From NCBI RefSeq assembly GCF_009208555.1, contig NZ_WFLI01000026.1, positions 25,355 to 89,354 on the forward strand: a DNA stretch of 64,000 nt, read 5' to 3'. Below the pieces are notes generated by a model. It searched no databases, was not told where the DNA came from, and saw only the letters and a list, made by a program, of their open reading frames with translations. This DNA is from Janthinobacterium violaceinigrum (GTDB taxonomy: Bacteria; Pseudomonadota; Gammaproteobacteria; Burkholderiales; Burkholderiaceae_D). This document shows, one piece after another, positions 54,680 through 63,490 of this stretch (positions within the stretch are counted from its first letter, which is position 1; every line of letters starts with the position of its first letter). The position numbers were made by a program, and so were the translations under genes.

Positions 54680-55123
54680 ATGGCCCGTTTGAAACTTGAA
54701 TTTCCTGAAGACCAGTACTGCTATTCCTCGCAACTGACGGTACGCACCACGGACATCAATGCCGGCAACCATCTCGGCAACGATTCCATGATTTCCATGA
54801 TTTCCGAGGCACGCGCCCGCTTCCTGTTCGAATATGGCGTGCGCGACATCGAAGCGGACGGCACCGGCATCATCGTCACCGACCTGGCCACCACCTACCG
54901 CGCCGAAGCCCATGCGCGCGACCAGCTGCTGTTCGAAGTGGGCGTCATGGATTTCAATAAATATGGCGGCGACATCACTTTCCGCATCACGCGTCCGCGC
55001 GACAGCACCCTGATCGCGATGGCCAAGTCCGGCTTTGTGTTTTTCAACTATAAGCTCAGCCAGGTCGTCCCCATGCCGGAAGATTTCGGCAGCAAGTTCC
55101 CGCAGGTGAACTGGGTCGATTAA
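54680..55123 (+). CDS. Hotdog-fold acyl-CoA thioesterase (4HBT family)
   Basis: A 147-residue protein with the hotdog pattern: TVRTTDINAGNHLGNDSMISMISEARARFLFEYG, where the D-x-N-x-x-x-H pattern resembles the catalytic region of 4-hydroxybenzoyl-CoA thioesterase-like enzymes, then VTDLATTYRAEAHARDQLLFEVGV. It cleaves acyl-CoA to free acid and CoA; the chain length is unknown. It has its own promoter and no terminator I can see. The solute-binding protein follows 70 bases later. Confidence 0.87.
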   Translation: MARLKLEFPEDQYCYSSQLTVRTTDINAGNHLGNDSMISMISEARARFLFEYGVRDIEADGTGIIVTDLATTYRAEAHARDQLLFEVGVMDFNKYGGDITFRITRPRDSTLIAMAKSGFVFFNYKLSQVVPMPEDFGSKFPQVNWVD

Positions 55124-55193
55124 GGAACGGATTCAGCGGGCGCCACGCCGTCATGCTGTATGCTTGCCAGGAAGACATTAAAACTGGAGCGGC

Positions 55194-55979
55194 ATGCAAT
55201 CAGCGATAACGGCAAGACTGTGCCTGGCCCTGGCCCTGCTGGGCCCGTGGCCGGCCGCCTTGGCCGCGCCGCAAACCGTCATCCTGTACGGCGACGACGA
55301 CTATGCGCCGTACAGCTATGTGGAAAACGGCGTCTTCAAGGGCATGTATATCGATATCCTGCGCCTGGCGGCCAGCGCGATGCCCGCTTACCGGCTGGAA
55401 CTGCAGCCGCGCCCCTGGAAACGGGGACTCGATGCGCTGGAAAAAGGCCAGGTGTTCGGCCTGTTCCCGCCAGGACGCAAAACGGAACGGCCGTACGTGC
55501 AACCGTATTCGACCGTGCTGTACCGCGAATCCGTGGTCCTGTTCTGCCATGACGCCGTCATGCGCACGCCGCGCACGCGCTTTCCCGCCGACTTTGCCGG
55601 CCTGACCATCGGCGTCAACACGGGTTTTTTGCTGTCGGAAAAATTGATGGCGCCGGCCCGCCAGGGGCTGCTGCACCTGGAAGCGGCCAAGGGCAATGAA
55701 GCGAACCTGAAGAAACTGGCCCTGCGGCGCATCGATTGCTATGCCAGCGACCGTGGCGCGGCCCGCCACACGGCGTACCGGCTGCGCGGCGAGCTGGCCC
55801 GCTACGGCTTTGCCTTGCATGAAGTGCTGGAACTGTCGTCCGAAGACACGTATATCGCCTACAGCGCGCGCAACACGCCGGCCTACAAGGCCGATTTCGT
55901 CGCGCAGATGAATGCCGCCCTGCTGGCCCTGCGCCAAAGCGGCCAGCTGGCGCGCATCGAAGCGGCTTATTTGCGCTGA
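55194..55979 (+). CDS. Periplasmic solute-binding protein (SBP_bac_3-like)
   Basis: A 261-residue exported protein with a signal peptide ending near ALAAP. The fold is that of amino-acid-type binding proteins: DDDYAPYSYVENGVFKGMYIDILRLAAS at the start and GLTIGVNTGFLLSEKL in the hinge region. No permease or ATPase genes accompany it, so it may be an orphan sensor or receptor protein. Its last 13 bases overlap the 3' end of the convergent DUF3016 gene. Confidence 0.85.
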   Translation: MQSAITARLCLALALLGPWPAALAAPQTVILYGDDDYAPYSYVENGVFKGMYIDILRLAASAMPAYRLELQPRPWKRGLDALEKGQVFGLFPPGRKTERPYVQPYSTVLYRESVVLFCHDAVMRTPRTRFPADFAGLTIGVNTGFLLSEKLMAPARQGLLHLEAAKGNEANLKKLALRRIDCYASDRGAARHTAYRLRGELARYGFALHEVLELSSEDTYIAYSARNTPAYKADFVAQMNAALLALRQSGQLARIEAAYLR

Positions 55980-56509
55980 ACGTCGCGCGGCTGCAAGGTC
56001 ATGACGGGACGGCTGCGGCCCTGGGGCTGGACGCCGAAGGTATTCTTGAACCACTCGTCGATCATGCGCTTTTCATAGCGCAAGGCATCGTTGCTGGGAT
56101 AGCGATTGATATGCTGCAAATAGGACATGTCCGACAGGTAGGCATTGCCGCTGGCGATGACCTTGCCCTGCTGCTCGAGCGTATAGCGCAAGCGCAGCCG
56201 CGGCCAGTCCGCGCGGCCCGTCATCACGCGCACATCGAAGGCGCCGCGACGCGCCGGGTCTTCGCGCCCCGCCAGGTCGACATCGGTGATCTCGATCCGG
56301 AGCTCCTGGCCCTGCGGCAAGCCCTTGCCCAGCCAGCTAAAGTGATTGGCCAGGCCCTCCAGGACCTGCTCCCGGTCTCGCGAACTGAACGGCACATCGG
56401 AATAGTCGTCGGGCTTGTCGAACGTCACCTGGACGCCGGCCCAGGCGCTGCCGCCAGCAGCCAGCGCCAAGGCGGCTATCCATGCTTTCGTCATGCTGGA
56501 AATACGCAT
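55967..56509 (-). CDS. DUF3016 exported protein, paralogue 1
   Basis: A 180-residue protein starting at MRISSMTKAWIAAL, six bases after AAAGGA; earlier ATGs sit on the ribosome-binding site. The signal peptide ends at GSAWAG. The DUF3016 body is VTFDKPDDYSDVPFSSRDREQVLEGLANHF, EITDVDLAGRE, VMTGRADWPRLRLRYTLEQ, LSDMSYL and YEKRMIDEWFKNTFGV. Function unknown. The paralogue lies 144 bases upstream on the same strand, and this gene has lengthened its C-terminus to overlap the binding-protein gene. Confidence 0.87.
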   Translation of the reverse strand: MRISSMTKAWIAALALAAGGSAWAGVQVTFDKPDDYSDVPFSSRDREQVLEGLANHFSWLGKGLPQGQELRIEITDVDLAGREDPARRGAFDVRVMTGRADWPRLRLRYTLEQQGKVIASGNAYLSDMSYLQHINRYPSNDALRYEKRMIDEWFKNTFGVQPQGRSRPVMTLQPRDVQRK

Positions 56510-56653
56510 ATGCATTCCTTTCAGAAAGTTCACGGGCAGGCAGCCGCCGCACTGCCGGCATCTGCCTGTTTCCCGTTTGACTATAGCCTGAAGTGAAAAT
56601 TTCCGGAGCGCAATACGTTTCGTGCGGCGCAGGCCCGGCGGCCAGCCGGCAGC

Positions 56654-57157
56654 TTACTTGCGGGCCTTGCGCTTGACCTTGACGCCAAAGGTGTCGGCAT
56701 ACCATTCGTCGATCATCAGCTTTTCATAGCGCAACTTTTCATTGCTGAAGTAGGGATTGATGCGGCTCAGGTAAGACATGTCGGACAGCGCGGCATCGGC
56801 GCTGCTGATGACCTTGCCATTCTGTTCCAGCACATAGTGCAGGCGCATGCGCGGCCAGTCGACCCGGCCATTCATGACGCGGATATCCTGGCCGGCACGC
56901 AGGTTGGGATTTTCACGTCCCGCCAGGTCCACGTCCGTCACGTCGATTTTCAAGGTCTGCCCGGGCGGCAGCAATGCGCCCAGCTTTTCGAAATGCCGGC
57001 TCAGTTCTTTCAACACCTCTTCCCGCTCGTGCGGGTCGAACGGCACATCCGTGAATTGATCCGGCTTGCTGAAATGCACTTCCGTTCCTGCCCAGGCCGC
57101 GCTGCTGGCCAGCAAGGCCAGACCGGCGATCAGGGCGCGCGTCGTTTGCTTTTGCAT
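56654..57157 (-). CDS. DUF3016 exported protein, paralogue 2
   Basis: A 167-residue protein starting at MQKQTTRALIAG after AAAGGG; signal peptide to about SSAAWAG. It parallels its neighbour block by block: VHFSKPDQFTDVPFDPHEREEVLKELSRHF, DVTDVDLAGRE, VMNGRVDWPRMRLHYVLEQ, LSDMSYL and YEKLMIDEWYADTFGV. A local tandem duplication is evident. It ends in a basic tail (VKVKRKARK). Function unknown; periplasmic location is inferred from the signal peptide. Confidence 0.87.
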   Translation of the reverse strand: MQKQTTRALIAGLALLASSAAWAGTEVHFSKPDQFTDVPFDPHEREEVLKELSRHFEKLGALLPPGQTLKIDVTDVDLAGRENPNLRAGQDIRVMNGRVDWPRMRLHYVLEQNGKVISSADAALSDMSYLSRINPYFSNEKLRYEKLMIDEWYADTFGVKVKRKARK

Positions 57158-57591
57158 GATGTACCCTTTCAGGAAATGTGCGTGGCATGGCGCCACTTTC
57201 TTATGCTTGTTTAATATAACGCGCTACCTTCCATTCTGGCGCGTAATTCATACCTTGTTACTTTTCCGCTTTCCGCCAGAACAGCAAGACGCCGTATTTT
57301 TTTACAGATTCATTGGCAATATTAACTAAAACAAAGTATTGTCTTGAAAATATAGTTGCCTAAGCGATAAAGTATAGATAGTGTCAGCAGCATGGATTTA
57401 AAGTGCCTTTTTGGCATGGATGTTGCATGATTTTAGTCAATTGTTCTTGCTTATTGTTAATACTTAGCTGTCAGTCTACAATCGACAAAATGCGCCCGAA
57501 AAACGCGCAACGCCAGTGGTGGCGCACAGCTTAGTCTGGCGCAGGCGTCTCAGCATTGCGTCAGTTATGCCTTTTAGCGGAACTCGTCCTT
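57158..57591. other. Divergent promoter region between the DUF3016 pair and the HD-GYP regulator
   Basis: 434 bases without a gene, AT-rich from 57210 to 57480. The right end has a good sigma-70 promoter (57454-57482) and a GC-rich leader with a small hairpin (GCGCAACGCCA around 57506). The left end should carry the DUF3016 promoter, not identified. Confidence 0.45.
57454..57482 (+). promoter_or_regulatory. Sigma-70-type promoter of the HD-GYP response regulator
   Basis: TTGTTA at 57454-57459 and TACAAT at 57477-57482 are separated by exactly 17 bases. The start of transcription would be near 57489, giving a leader of about 100 bases. Confidence 0.6.
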
Positions 57592-59097
57592 ATGTCATTT
57601 TTGTCTTCAGCCTCGCCCAAGTTACCCCCCTGGAAAGTCCTGCTCGTCGACGATGAACCCGACATCCACGACATCACGGAACTGACGCTGAGCCGTTTCC
57701 GCCTGGAAGGCCGCGCGCTGAGCTTCGTGCATGCGTACAGCGGCGCCGAAGCCAAGCAGGTGCTGGCGCGCGAAGACGGCATCGCGCTGGTCTTCCTCGA
57801 CGTGGTGATGGAGCGCGAAGACAGCGGCCTGGAAGTGGCGCGCTGGATGCGCGAAGACCTGGGCAACCAGTTTACGCGCATCGTGCTGCGCACGGGGCAG
57901 CCGGGACAGGCGCCGGAAGAACGGGTGATCGTCAACTACGACATCAACGACTACAAGGAAAAGACGGAACTGGACCGCACCAAGCTGTTCACCACCACCT
58001 TTGCCGCCCTGCGCGCCTACCGCGACATCATGAAGGTGGAAGAGGCGCGCCAGGCCCAGCTCCACTACCGCGAAGGCCTCGAGCGCGTGATCGCCGCCTC
58101 GGCGTACATCTTCAAGCAGCGCAACCTGCGCGACTTCGCCAGCGGCCTGCTGCAGCAGGTCGTCGCCCTGCTGCGCCTGGAAACGAGCATGCTGCTGCGC
58201 CTGCGCGGCGCCAGCGCCATCTCGGGCGAGCAGGATTATGAAATCCTCGCGCAGATCGGCGACACGGACGACGGCATCCTCAGCCCGTCCCTGCTGTCGC
58301 AGCTGGACGATGCCAAGAGCAACAAGATTTCGCGCCTGCATGGCGACACCTATGTCGGCTACTTCCCGAACAGCAGCGGCAAGGCGTCCTTGCTGGTACT
58401 CAAGGGCGTGGAAGAAATCTCCGACCTCGATGCGCAGCTGCTGGAAGTGTTCTGCTCGGGCGTGGCCATCGCCTTCGACAATATCCTGCTGACGCAGGAA
58501 ATCACCGATACCCAGGCCGAACTGATCCTGCGCCTGGGCGACGTGGTCGAATCGCGCTCGCACGAAGGGGGCAACCACGTGCGCCGCATGGCCGAAGTGT
58601 GCCAGCTGCTGGCGCAAGCCTCCGGCATGTCGGCGGAGGAAACCATGGTGCTGCGCCATGCGGCACCCATGCATGACATCGGCAAGATTTCCACGCCCGA
58701 CGCCGTGCTGCTCAAACCCGGCAAGCTCGACGCGGCCGAATGGGAAATCATGAAGCAGCATCCGACAGTGGGCATGTCCATCCTCGACGGCTCACAGCGG
58801 CCGCTGCTCAAGGCCGCCGCCGTGATCGCCCACCAGCACCACGAAAAATACGACGGCAGCGGCTACCCGCAAGGCCTGGCCGGCGAGCACATCCACAAAT
58901 ACGCGCGCATCGCCGCCGTGGCCGACGTTTTCGACGCCCTCATGCACAAGCGCTGCTACAAGGACGCCTGGCCACTGGAGCGCGTGGTGGGCTACCTGCG
59001 CGAAGTGAGCGGCAGCCACCTGGACCCGCAGTATGTGGAGTTGCTGATTGCCAATCTCGACGAAGCGCTTGCGCTGAATCAACGCTTCCCTGATTAG
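57592..59097 (+). CDS. Response regulator with DUF3369 and HD-GYP c-di-GMP phosphodiesterase domains
   Basis: A 501-residue protein from MSFLSSASPK. The receiver domain (14-140) has acidic residues Asp20/Asp21 and phosphoacceptor Asp70 (VFLDVVM). A DUF3369 (GAF-like) middle domain spans about 165-300. The HD-GYP domain (325-500) has HDIGK, HHEKYDGSGYPQGL and IAAVADVFDAL, with all usual metal ligands. It should degrade c-di-GMP when phosphorylated. It is convergent with a GAF-GAF histidine kinase, the likely partner. With the EAL protein at the left edge, the window encodes two c-di-GMP hydrolases. Confidence 0.93.
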   Translation: MSFLSSASPKLPPWKVLLVDDEPDIHDITELTLSRFRLEGRALSFVHAYSGAEAKQVLAREDGIALVFLDVVMEREDSGLEVARWMREDLGNQFTRIVLRTGQPGQAPEERVIVNYDINDYKEKTELDRTKLFTTTFAALRAYRDIMKVEEARQAQLHYREGLERVIAASAYIFKQRNLRDFASGLLQQVVALLRLETSMLLRLRGASAISGEQDYEILAQIGDTDDGILSPSLLSQLDDAKSNKISRLHGDTYVGYFPNSSGKASLLVLKGVEEISDLDAQLLEVFCSGVAIAFDNILLTQEITDTQAELILRLGDVVESRSHEGGNHVRRMAEVCQLLAQASGMSAEETMVLRHAAPMHDIGKISTPDAVLLKPGKLDAAEWEIMKQHPTVGMSILDGSQRPLLKAAAVIAHQHHEKYDGSGYPQGLAGEHIHKYARIAAVADVFDALMHKRCYKDAWPLERVVGYLREVSGSHLDPQYVELLIANLDEALALNQRFPD

Positions 59098-59131
59098 GCT
59101 CCGGATTCCAGATTTAACCCAAGAGCAGATA

Positions 59132-59162
59132 CTGGGGTCAGACCCGCAGGGTCTGACCCCAG
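59132..59162. repeat. GGGGTCAGACCC hairpin between convergent genes (copy 4)
   Basis: CTGGGGTCAGACCC and its exact complement, separated by GCA, lie between the HD-GYP regulator and the histidine kinase genes, 34 bases after the regulator's stop codon. Confidence 0.85.
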
Positions 59163-59301
59163 CTTCACGGGCCAAGCGGACCTGAAAAATGTCGAGGACC
59201 AGGCGCAGCGACGCAGACAGTACGCCAGTACGGCAAGGAGCTGCAACGCCGCCGTCGGCATTTTCTCAGGCCCGCGTCTCCGGCCCGCCGTTTTCAGGCT
59301 T

Positions 59302-61245
59302 TCAAGCGCTCTTCGGTTCCAATGGGAAGCGTATCTTGTAGTGCAATCCCATCCCCGGCGCACTGACCACCTTCACCGTGCCGCCCAGCGGCCCCGTCAC
59401 CAGGTTGTACAGGATATGCGCACCCAGGCCGCTACCGCCCGAGCCCCGCTTGGTCGTGAAGAAGGGGTCGAACAGCTGGCCCAGGGTGGCGCTGTCCATG
59501 CCCATGCCGTCGTCGCTGTAATCGAGTTCCAGCATCTCACCGGCCGTGCGCACGCCGATCTTAATCCTGCCCGGCTCGCCTTCGGCAAAGCCGTGCACGA
59601 GGGAATTGACCACCATGTTCGTGACGATCTGCGAGACGGCGCCCGGATAGCTGCGCAGCTGCACGTCGGGCGCGCACTCGATGTCCACCTTGATGGGCTT
59701 GCCCTTGAGCTTGGGCTGCAGCGAGAGCAGGATTTCATCGAGGTATTTGCGCAGATTGAAGCTGCGCAACTCATCCGAGGACTGGTCCACGGCCACCTGC
59801 TTGAAGCTGCGCACCAGCGCCGCGGCGCGCTGGGTATTCGTCGTCATGATGCGCAGGGTCTGGTCGATGATGTCGAAGAACTGGCGCAAGCCGTCTTCAT
59901 CGAGCTGGCCGCCGTCCAGGTCTTCGCGCGTGAGTTTCAATTCCTGCACCAGGTGGCTGGTGGCTGTCACGCAAATGCCCAGCGGCGTATTGATTTCATG
60001 CGCCACGCCCGCCACCAGGCGCCCCAGCGACGCGAGCTTTTCCTGGCGCACCAGTTCCGACTGCGCTTCCTGCAAGGCGTTCAGGGCGCTGTTCAGGGCC
60101 GCGTTCTGCTCTTCCAGCGCTTCCTTGGCCCGCCGCATGGCGCTGTCGGCCTGGATGCGGGCCATCGCCACGGCCACGTGGCTGGCCATGAAGGCCAGCA
60201 CGTCCAGTTCCGCCTGGCCATACACGACGGACGAGTCATAGCTTTGCACGATGATCACGCCATACTTGCGCTCGCCCAGCAGCATGGGCGCGCCCATCCA
60301 GCTGGCGATGCTGGTATTGCCCAGCGGCTCTTCCATCTCGCCGCTGGCCACCAGCGCCGCATAGCTGTCCGCATCGAGCAGGCAAGCCTGGCGCCGCGCC
60401 AGCACATACGAACTCATGCCGATGCCGTAATGAAAGCGTTTCACGGGCGCCTGCGCATCTTTTTCATCGACAAAATACGGGATCGTGATGTCCTTGTTGT
60501 CCGGGTGATACAGGGCGATGAGAAAATTCTTTGCCGTCACCAGCTCGCTGATGATGGCGTGCAGGCGCGTGTACAAGGTCGTCGCGTCGGAAGCCTGCGC
60601 CGACAGGTTGGCGATTTCATACAGCGCATGCTGCAGGTTTTCCGCGCGGCGCCGCTCGGCCACTTCGTGCGCCAGCAGCGCCGTGCGCTCCTGCACCGCC
60701 TTTTCCAGCCGGTCCATGCTTTGCATGCCCTGCAGGGCGCTCGACACGTGCGTGGCGATCAGCGCGAACAGGGCCTGGTCTTCCAGGCTGAAGCGGTGCT
60801 GGGCATCGTAGCTCTGGATGACGATGGCGCCCAGCACCTGGTGCTGCTGGTCCAGCAGCGGGCAGCCGATCCAGTGCTCGGCCGCCGTGCCGCCGCCCCA
60901 GGCGCCGCCATCGATGGCGCGCATGGCGTCGTCGTCGGCCGTCATCACCAGCTGCTTGCGGTTGACGATGACCCACGCCGTGGGCGACTGCGCCGCGCTG
61001 GCCAGGCGTACGCCCTCGTCCGGGTCGGGCGCGGCATCGAATTCATCGACAAAATAGGGAAAGCGCACGAGGCCGTCGTCGCGGTCGCTGAGCGCGACAT
61101 AAAAGTTCGCCGCATACATGATGCGCCCCAGCGCCGCATGCACCGCCTGCAGGAATTCGCTGATATCGCTGCAGGTGCTCGAGCGCTGCCCGATTTCCAG
61201 CAACACGGTTTGAACGGCTTCCAGGCGGCTGAGACGGCTTTCCAT
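59302..61245 (-). CDS. Soluble sensor histidine kinase with two GAF domains
   Basis: A 647-residue cytoplasmic kinase without membrane segments. GAF1 spans about 15-170 and GAF2 about 210-365; they share blocks such as FPYFVDE/IPYFVDE and IVIQSYD/IIVQSYD, indicating internal duplication. A coiled coil (365-405) leads to the HisKA motif VAGVAHEINTPLG with His416. The ATPase domain (530-645) has SIVxNMVVNSLVHGFAEG-like, DYSDDGMGMD and GSGGSGLGAHI boxes. Its signal is unknown. It faces the HD-GYP response regulator across a shared hairpin and probably phosphorylates it. Confidence 0.92.
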   Translation of the reverse strand: MESRLSRLEAVQTVLLEIGQRSSTCSDISEFLQAVHAALGRIMYAANFYVALSDRDDGLVRFPYFVDEFDAAPDPDEGVRLASAAQSPTAWVIVNRKQLVMTADDDAMRAIDGGAWGGGTAAEHWIGCPLLDQQHQVLGAIVIQSYDAQHRFSLEDQALFALIATHVSSALQGMQSMDRLEKAVQERTALLAHEVAERRRAENLQHALYEIANLSAQASDATTLYTRLHAIISELVTAKNFLIALYHPDNKDITIPYFVDEKDAQAPVKRFHYGIGMSSYVLARRQACLLDADSYAALVASGEMEEPLGNTSIASWMGAPMLLGERKYGVIIVQSYDSSVVYGQAELDVLAFMASHVAVAMARIQADSAMRRAKEALEEQNAALNSALNALQEAQSELVRQEKLASLGRLVAGVAHEINTPLGICVTATSHLVQELKLTREDLDGGQLDEDGLRQFFDIIDQTLRIMTTNTQRAAALVRSFKQVAVDQSSDELRSFNLRKYLDEILLSLQPKLKGKPIKVDIECAPDVQLRSYPGAVSQIVTNMVVNSLVHGFAEGEPGRIKIGVRTAGEMLELDYSDDGMGMDSATLGQLFDPFFTTKRGSGGSGLGAHILYNLVTGPLGGTVKVVSAPGMGLHYKIRFPLEPKSA

Positions 61246-61430
61246 GGGTGACTGTGTGCCTTGTGTAAGTATATGTTCTGAAAATCAATATTATCAGTTC
61301 AGCTCCACCTTGGCACGGCATAAAACGGAGAATCTTGCCTTGAGGCAGAGCAACACACGCTACGCCAGCATTTGCCACCTTGGCGATACAGTGGCAGACT
61401 AGGCCCCTTCCTACAGACCAGACCGTCCTC

Positions 61431-62978
61431 ATGACCGCCACGCTACGCGCCTCGCTTCGCCCCTACACCCTCGCCGGCCTGCTGGCCTTTGCCGCGCTGG
61501 GCATGCCGCCCCTGTGCGCCGCGCCAGCCAAGGTGCCGGCGGCGGAGACGGCCGATGGGGGACGCTATTTCGGCCCCCTCGTCGCGGGCAAGATGCATGG
61601 CCAGGGCCGTCTCGAATACGCGAGCGGCGCCTTTTACGAAGGGGGCTTCGCGCGCGGCGTGTTTTCCGGCCAGGGCACGCTGCGCCAGTCCTCGGGCGTC
61701 GAATACGTGGGCGCCTTCCGCCAGGGCGCCTTCGATGGCATCGGCCGCTACACGTCGCCCAAGGGCGAAATCTATGCGGGCAGCTTCGTCAAGGGCAGCT
61801 TCGAGGGGATGGGCCGCTTCCAGGGCGCCGACGGCGCCACCTTCGAAGGCCAGTTCAAGCACTGGCGTCCGCACGGCGCCGGCAAGCTGACCGACACGGA
61901 CGGCACCGTCTTCGAAGGCGAATTCGTCCAGGGCCAGGTGCAGGGCAAGACCACCGTCACCACCAGCGACGGCATCCACTACGAAGGCGAGCTGAAGGAC
62001 TGGAAATTCGAAGGCCAGGGCGTGCTGCGCACGGCCGAAGGCGACGAATACCGGGGCGGCTTCAAGAATGGCCAGTTCGACGGCAAGGGCGTGCTGCGCT
62101 ATGCCGTGGCGCAGGCGGACGGCCGCCGCGAAGACAGCGGCAACTGGACGGAAGGCCAGCTGGACGACCCGGCCCTGGAGAAGCTCACGCGCGATAATAT
62201 CGAACTGGCCCTGTACAACCAGCGCAGCCTGCTCGACGGCGCCCTGGCGCGCATCGCGCCGCGCGACGGGGCAAAAAAGATCAATCTGTACCTGCTGGGC
62301 GTGGCCGGCGATGGCGCGCAGGAAGTGTTTCACCGCGAAACAGCCTTCGTGCAGCGCCAGTTCGACCGCGACTATGGCACCGTGGGCCGCTCCCTGATGC
62401 TCGTCAACAGCCGCAACACGGTGGCGCAGCAGCCGATGGCCACGCGCACCAGCATCGCCGCCAGCCTCGATGCGCTGGGCGCGAAGATGGACAAGCAGAA
62501 CGACGTGCTGTTCCTGTTCCTCACCAGCCACGGCTCGCCCGAACACGAACTGGCGCTGGCGCAAAACGGCATGGACCTGCACAGCCTGCCCGCGCAGGAA
62601 CTGGCATCCATGCTCAAGCACAGCGGCATCCGCTGGAAAGTCATCGTGATCTCGGCCTGCTATGCGGGCGGGTTCATCGATGCATTAAAGGATGATCAAA
62701 CGCTGGTCATCACGGCCGCGCGCCGCGACCGCACCTCGTTCGGCTGCGACGACCAGAACGATTTTACTTATTTCAGCGAAGCGTATTTCAAGGAGGCATT
62801 GCCGAAAAGCAGCAGCTTCGAGTCCGCATTCGAGCAGGCCAAGGTGCTGGTGCAAGTGCGCGAAGCGGCCGATTTCAACGAGGGCGGCATGGAAGCGGAA
62901 GAACATTCCGAGCCGCAAATGTTCCAGGGCAAGGCCATCGCCGCGCATTTAAAGGCATGGCGCGCCCAGCCGCGCTAA
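61431..62978 (+). CDS. Exported MORN-repeat / C13-family (legumain- or caspase-like) cysteine peptidase
   Basis: A 515-residue protein starting at MTATLRASLRPY with a signal peptide to about LCAAP. Residues 42-240 hold about eight MORN repeats of the form YxGxFxxGxxxGxGxL, ending in YRGGFKNGQFDGKGVLRY. The C-terminal domain (about 270-500) is a C13/caspase-clan peptidase: catalytic His367 in FLTSHGSPEHE and Cys410 in VIVISACYAGGFIDAL. Proteases of this clan cut after Asn, Asp or Arg. MORN repeats can bind membranes or shape protein assemblies, so a periplasmic, membrane-associated protease is inferred. Substrate unknown. Confidence 0.85.
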   Translation: MTATLRASLRPYTLAGLLAFAALGMPPLCAAPAKVPAAETADGGRYFGPLVAGKMHGQGRLEYASGAFYEGGFARGVFSGQGTLRQSSGVEYVGAFRQGAFDGIGRYTSPKGEIYAGSFVKGSFEGMGRFQGADGATFEGQFKHWRPHGAGKLTDTDGTVFEGEFVQGQVQGKTTVTTSDGIHYEGELKDWKFEGQGVLRTAEGDEYRGGFKNGQFDGKGVLRYAVAQADGRREDSGNWTEGQLDDPALEKLTRDNIELALYNQRSLLDGALARIAPRDGAKKINLYLLGVAGDGAQEVFHRETAFVQRQFDRDYGTVGRSLMLVNSRNTVAQQPMATRTSIAASLDALGAKMDKQNDVLFLFLTSHGSPEHELALAQNGMDLHSLPAQELASMLKHSGIRWKVIVISACYAGGFIDALKDDQTLVITAARRDRTSFGCDDQNDFTYFSEAYFKEALPKSSSFESAFEQAKVLVQVREAADFNEGGMEAEEHSEPQMFQGKAIAAHLKAWRAQPR

Positions 62979-63004
62979 GCGCAGCGCAGCCCTGCTACTT
63001 TCTG

Positions 63005-63010
63005 TACAAT
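63005..63010 (+). promoter_or_regulatory. -10 box of the czc operon
   Basis: TACAAT lies 10 bases before the first start codon, so the transcript has almost no leader. There is no clear -35 hexamer at 17 bases, consistent with an activator-dependent (two-component or MerR-like) promoter. Confidence 0.45.
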
Positions 63011-63020
63011 AGCCGTCACC

Positions 63021-63383
63021 ATGCGTAAATTCTTCCTCATTTTGCTGCTGTTCGTGCTTCCGCTCCAGATGTCCTGGGCCGCGGCGAGCGCGTATTGCCT
63101 GCACGAGGAAGGCAAGGCGGCCCAGCACCTGGGCCACCACAATCACCAGCACAAGGCAGGGGCCGACAAGCAACCGGCCGGCGACAAGGCCGACAAGCAA
63201 TCCAAAGGCCAGCCGCACAGCGACTGCAACGTCTGCCATGGCATCGGCCATGCATGGCTGCCGGCCGGCTCCAGCCTGCCCGTCGGCGACACGGTGTCCG
63301 TGACTGCGGACACCGCCCCCTTCTTTTACGCTTCCCACATCCCGGACGTTCCCAAGCGTCCCGACTGGTCGTCGGCCATCTAG
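63021..63383 (+). CDS. czcI: CzcI-like exported, His/Cys-rich heavy-metal regulator protein
   Basis: A 120-residue exported protein with a signal peptide (MRKFFLILLLFVLPLQMSWA). The mature part is metal-binding in character: YCLHEE, HLGHHNHQH (37-44), and a CNVCHGIGH motif (Cys69, Cys72). This is the layout of CzcI, a small periplasmic protein that precedes czcCBA in cobalt/zinc/cadmium efflux operons and modulates their expression. The TACAAT box only ten bases upstream means the start is near-leaderless. A TolC-family gene follows, which supports the assignment. Confidence 0.85.
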   Translation: MRKFFLILLLFVLPLQMSWAAASAYCLHEEGKAAQHLGHHNHQHKAGADKQPAGDKADKQSKGQPHSDCNVCHGIGHAWLPAGSSLPVGDTVSVTADTAPFFYASHIPDVPKRPDWSSAI

Positions 63384-63490
63384 GCCGACGGGACGTCCCC
63401 TTTTGTCATAACGCACTGCGCGCCCTGAAATAATCCGGGCGCAAGCCTGCGCGTCCCGTCGAATTCTTTTTCCGTATTCTGGAGAATTCG

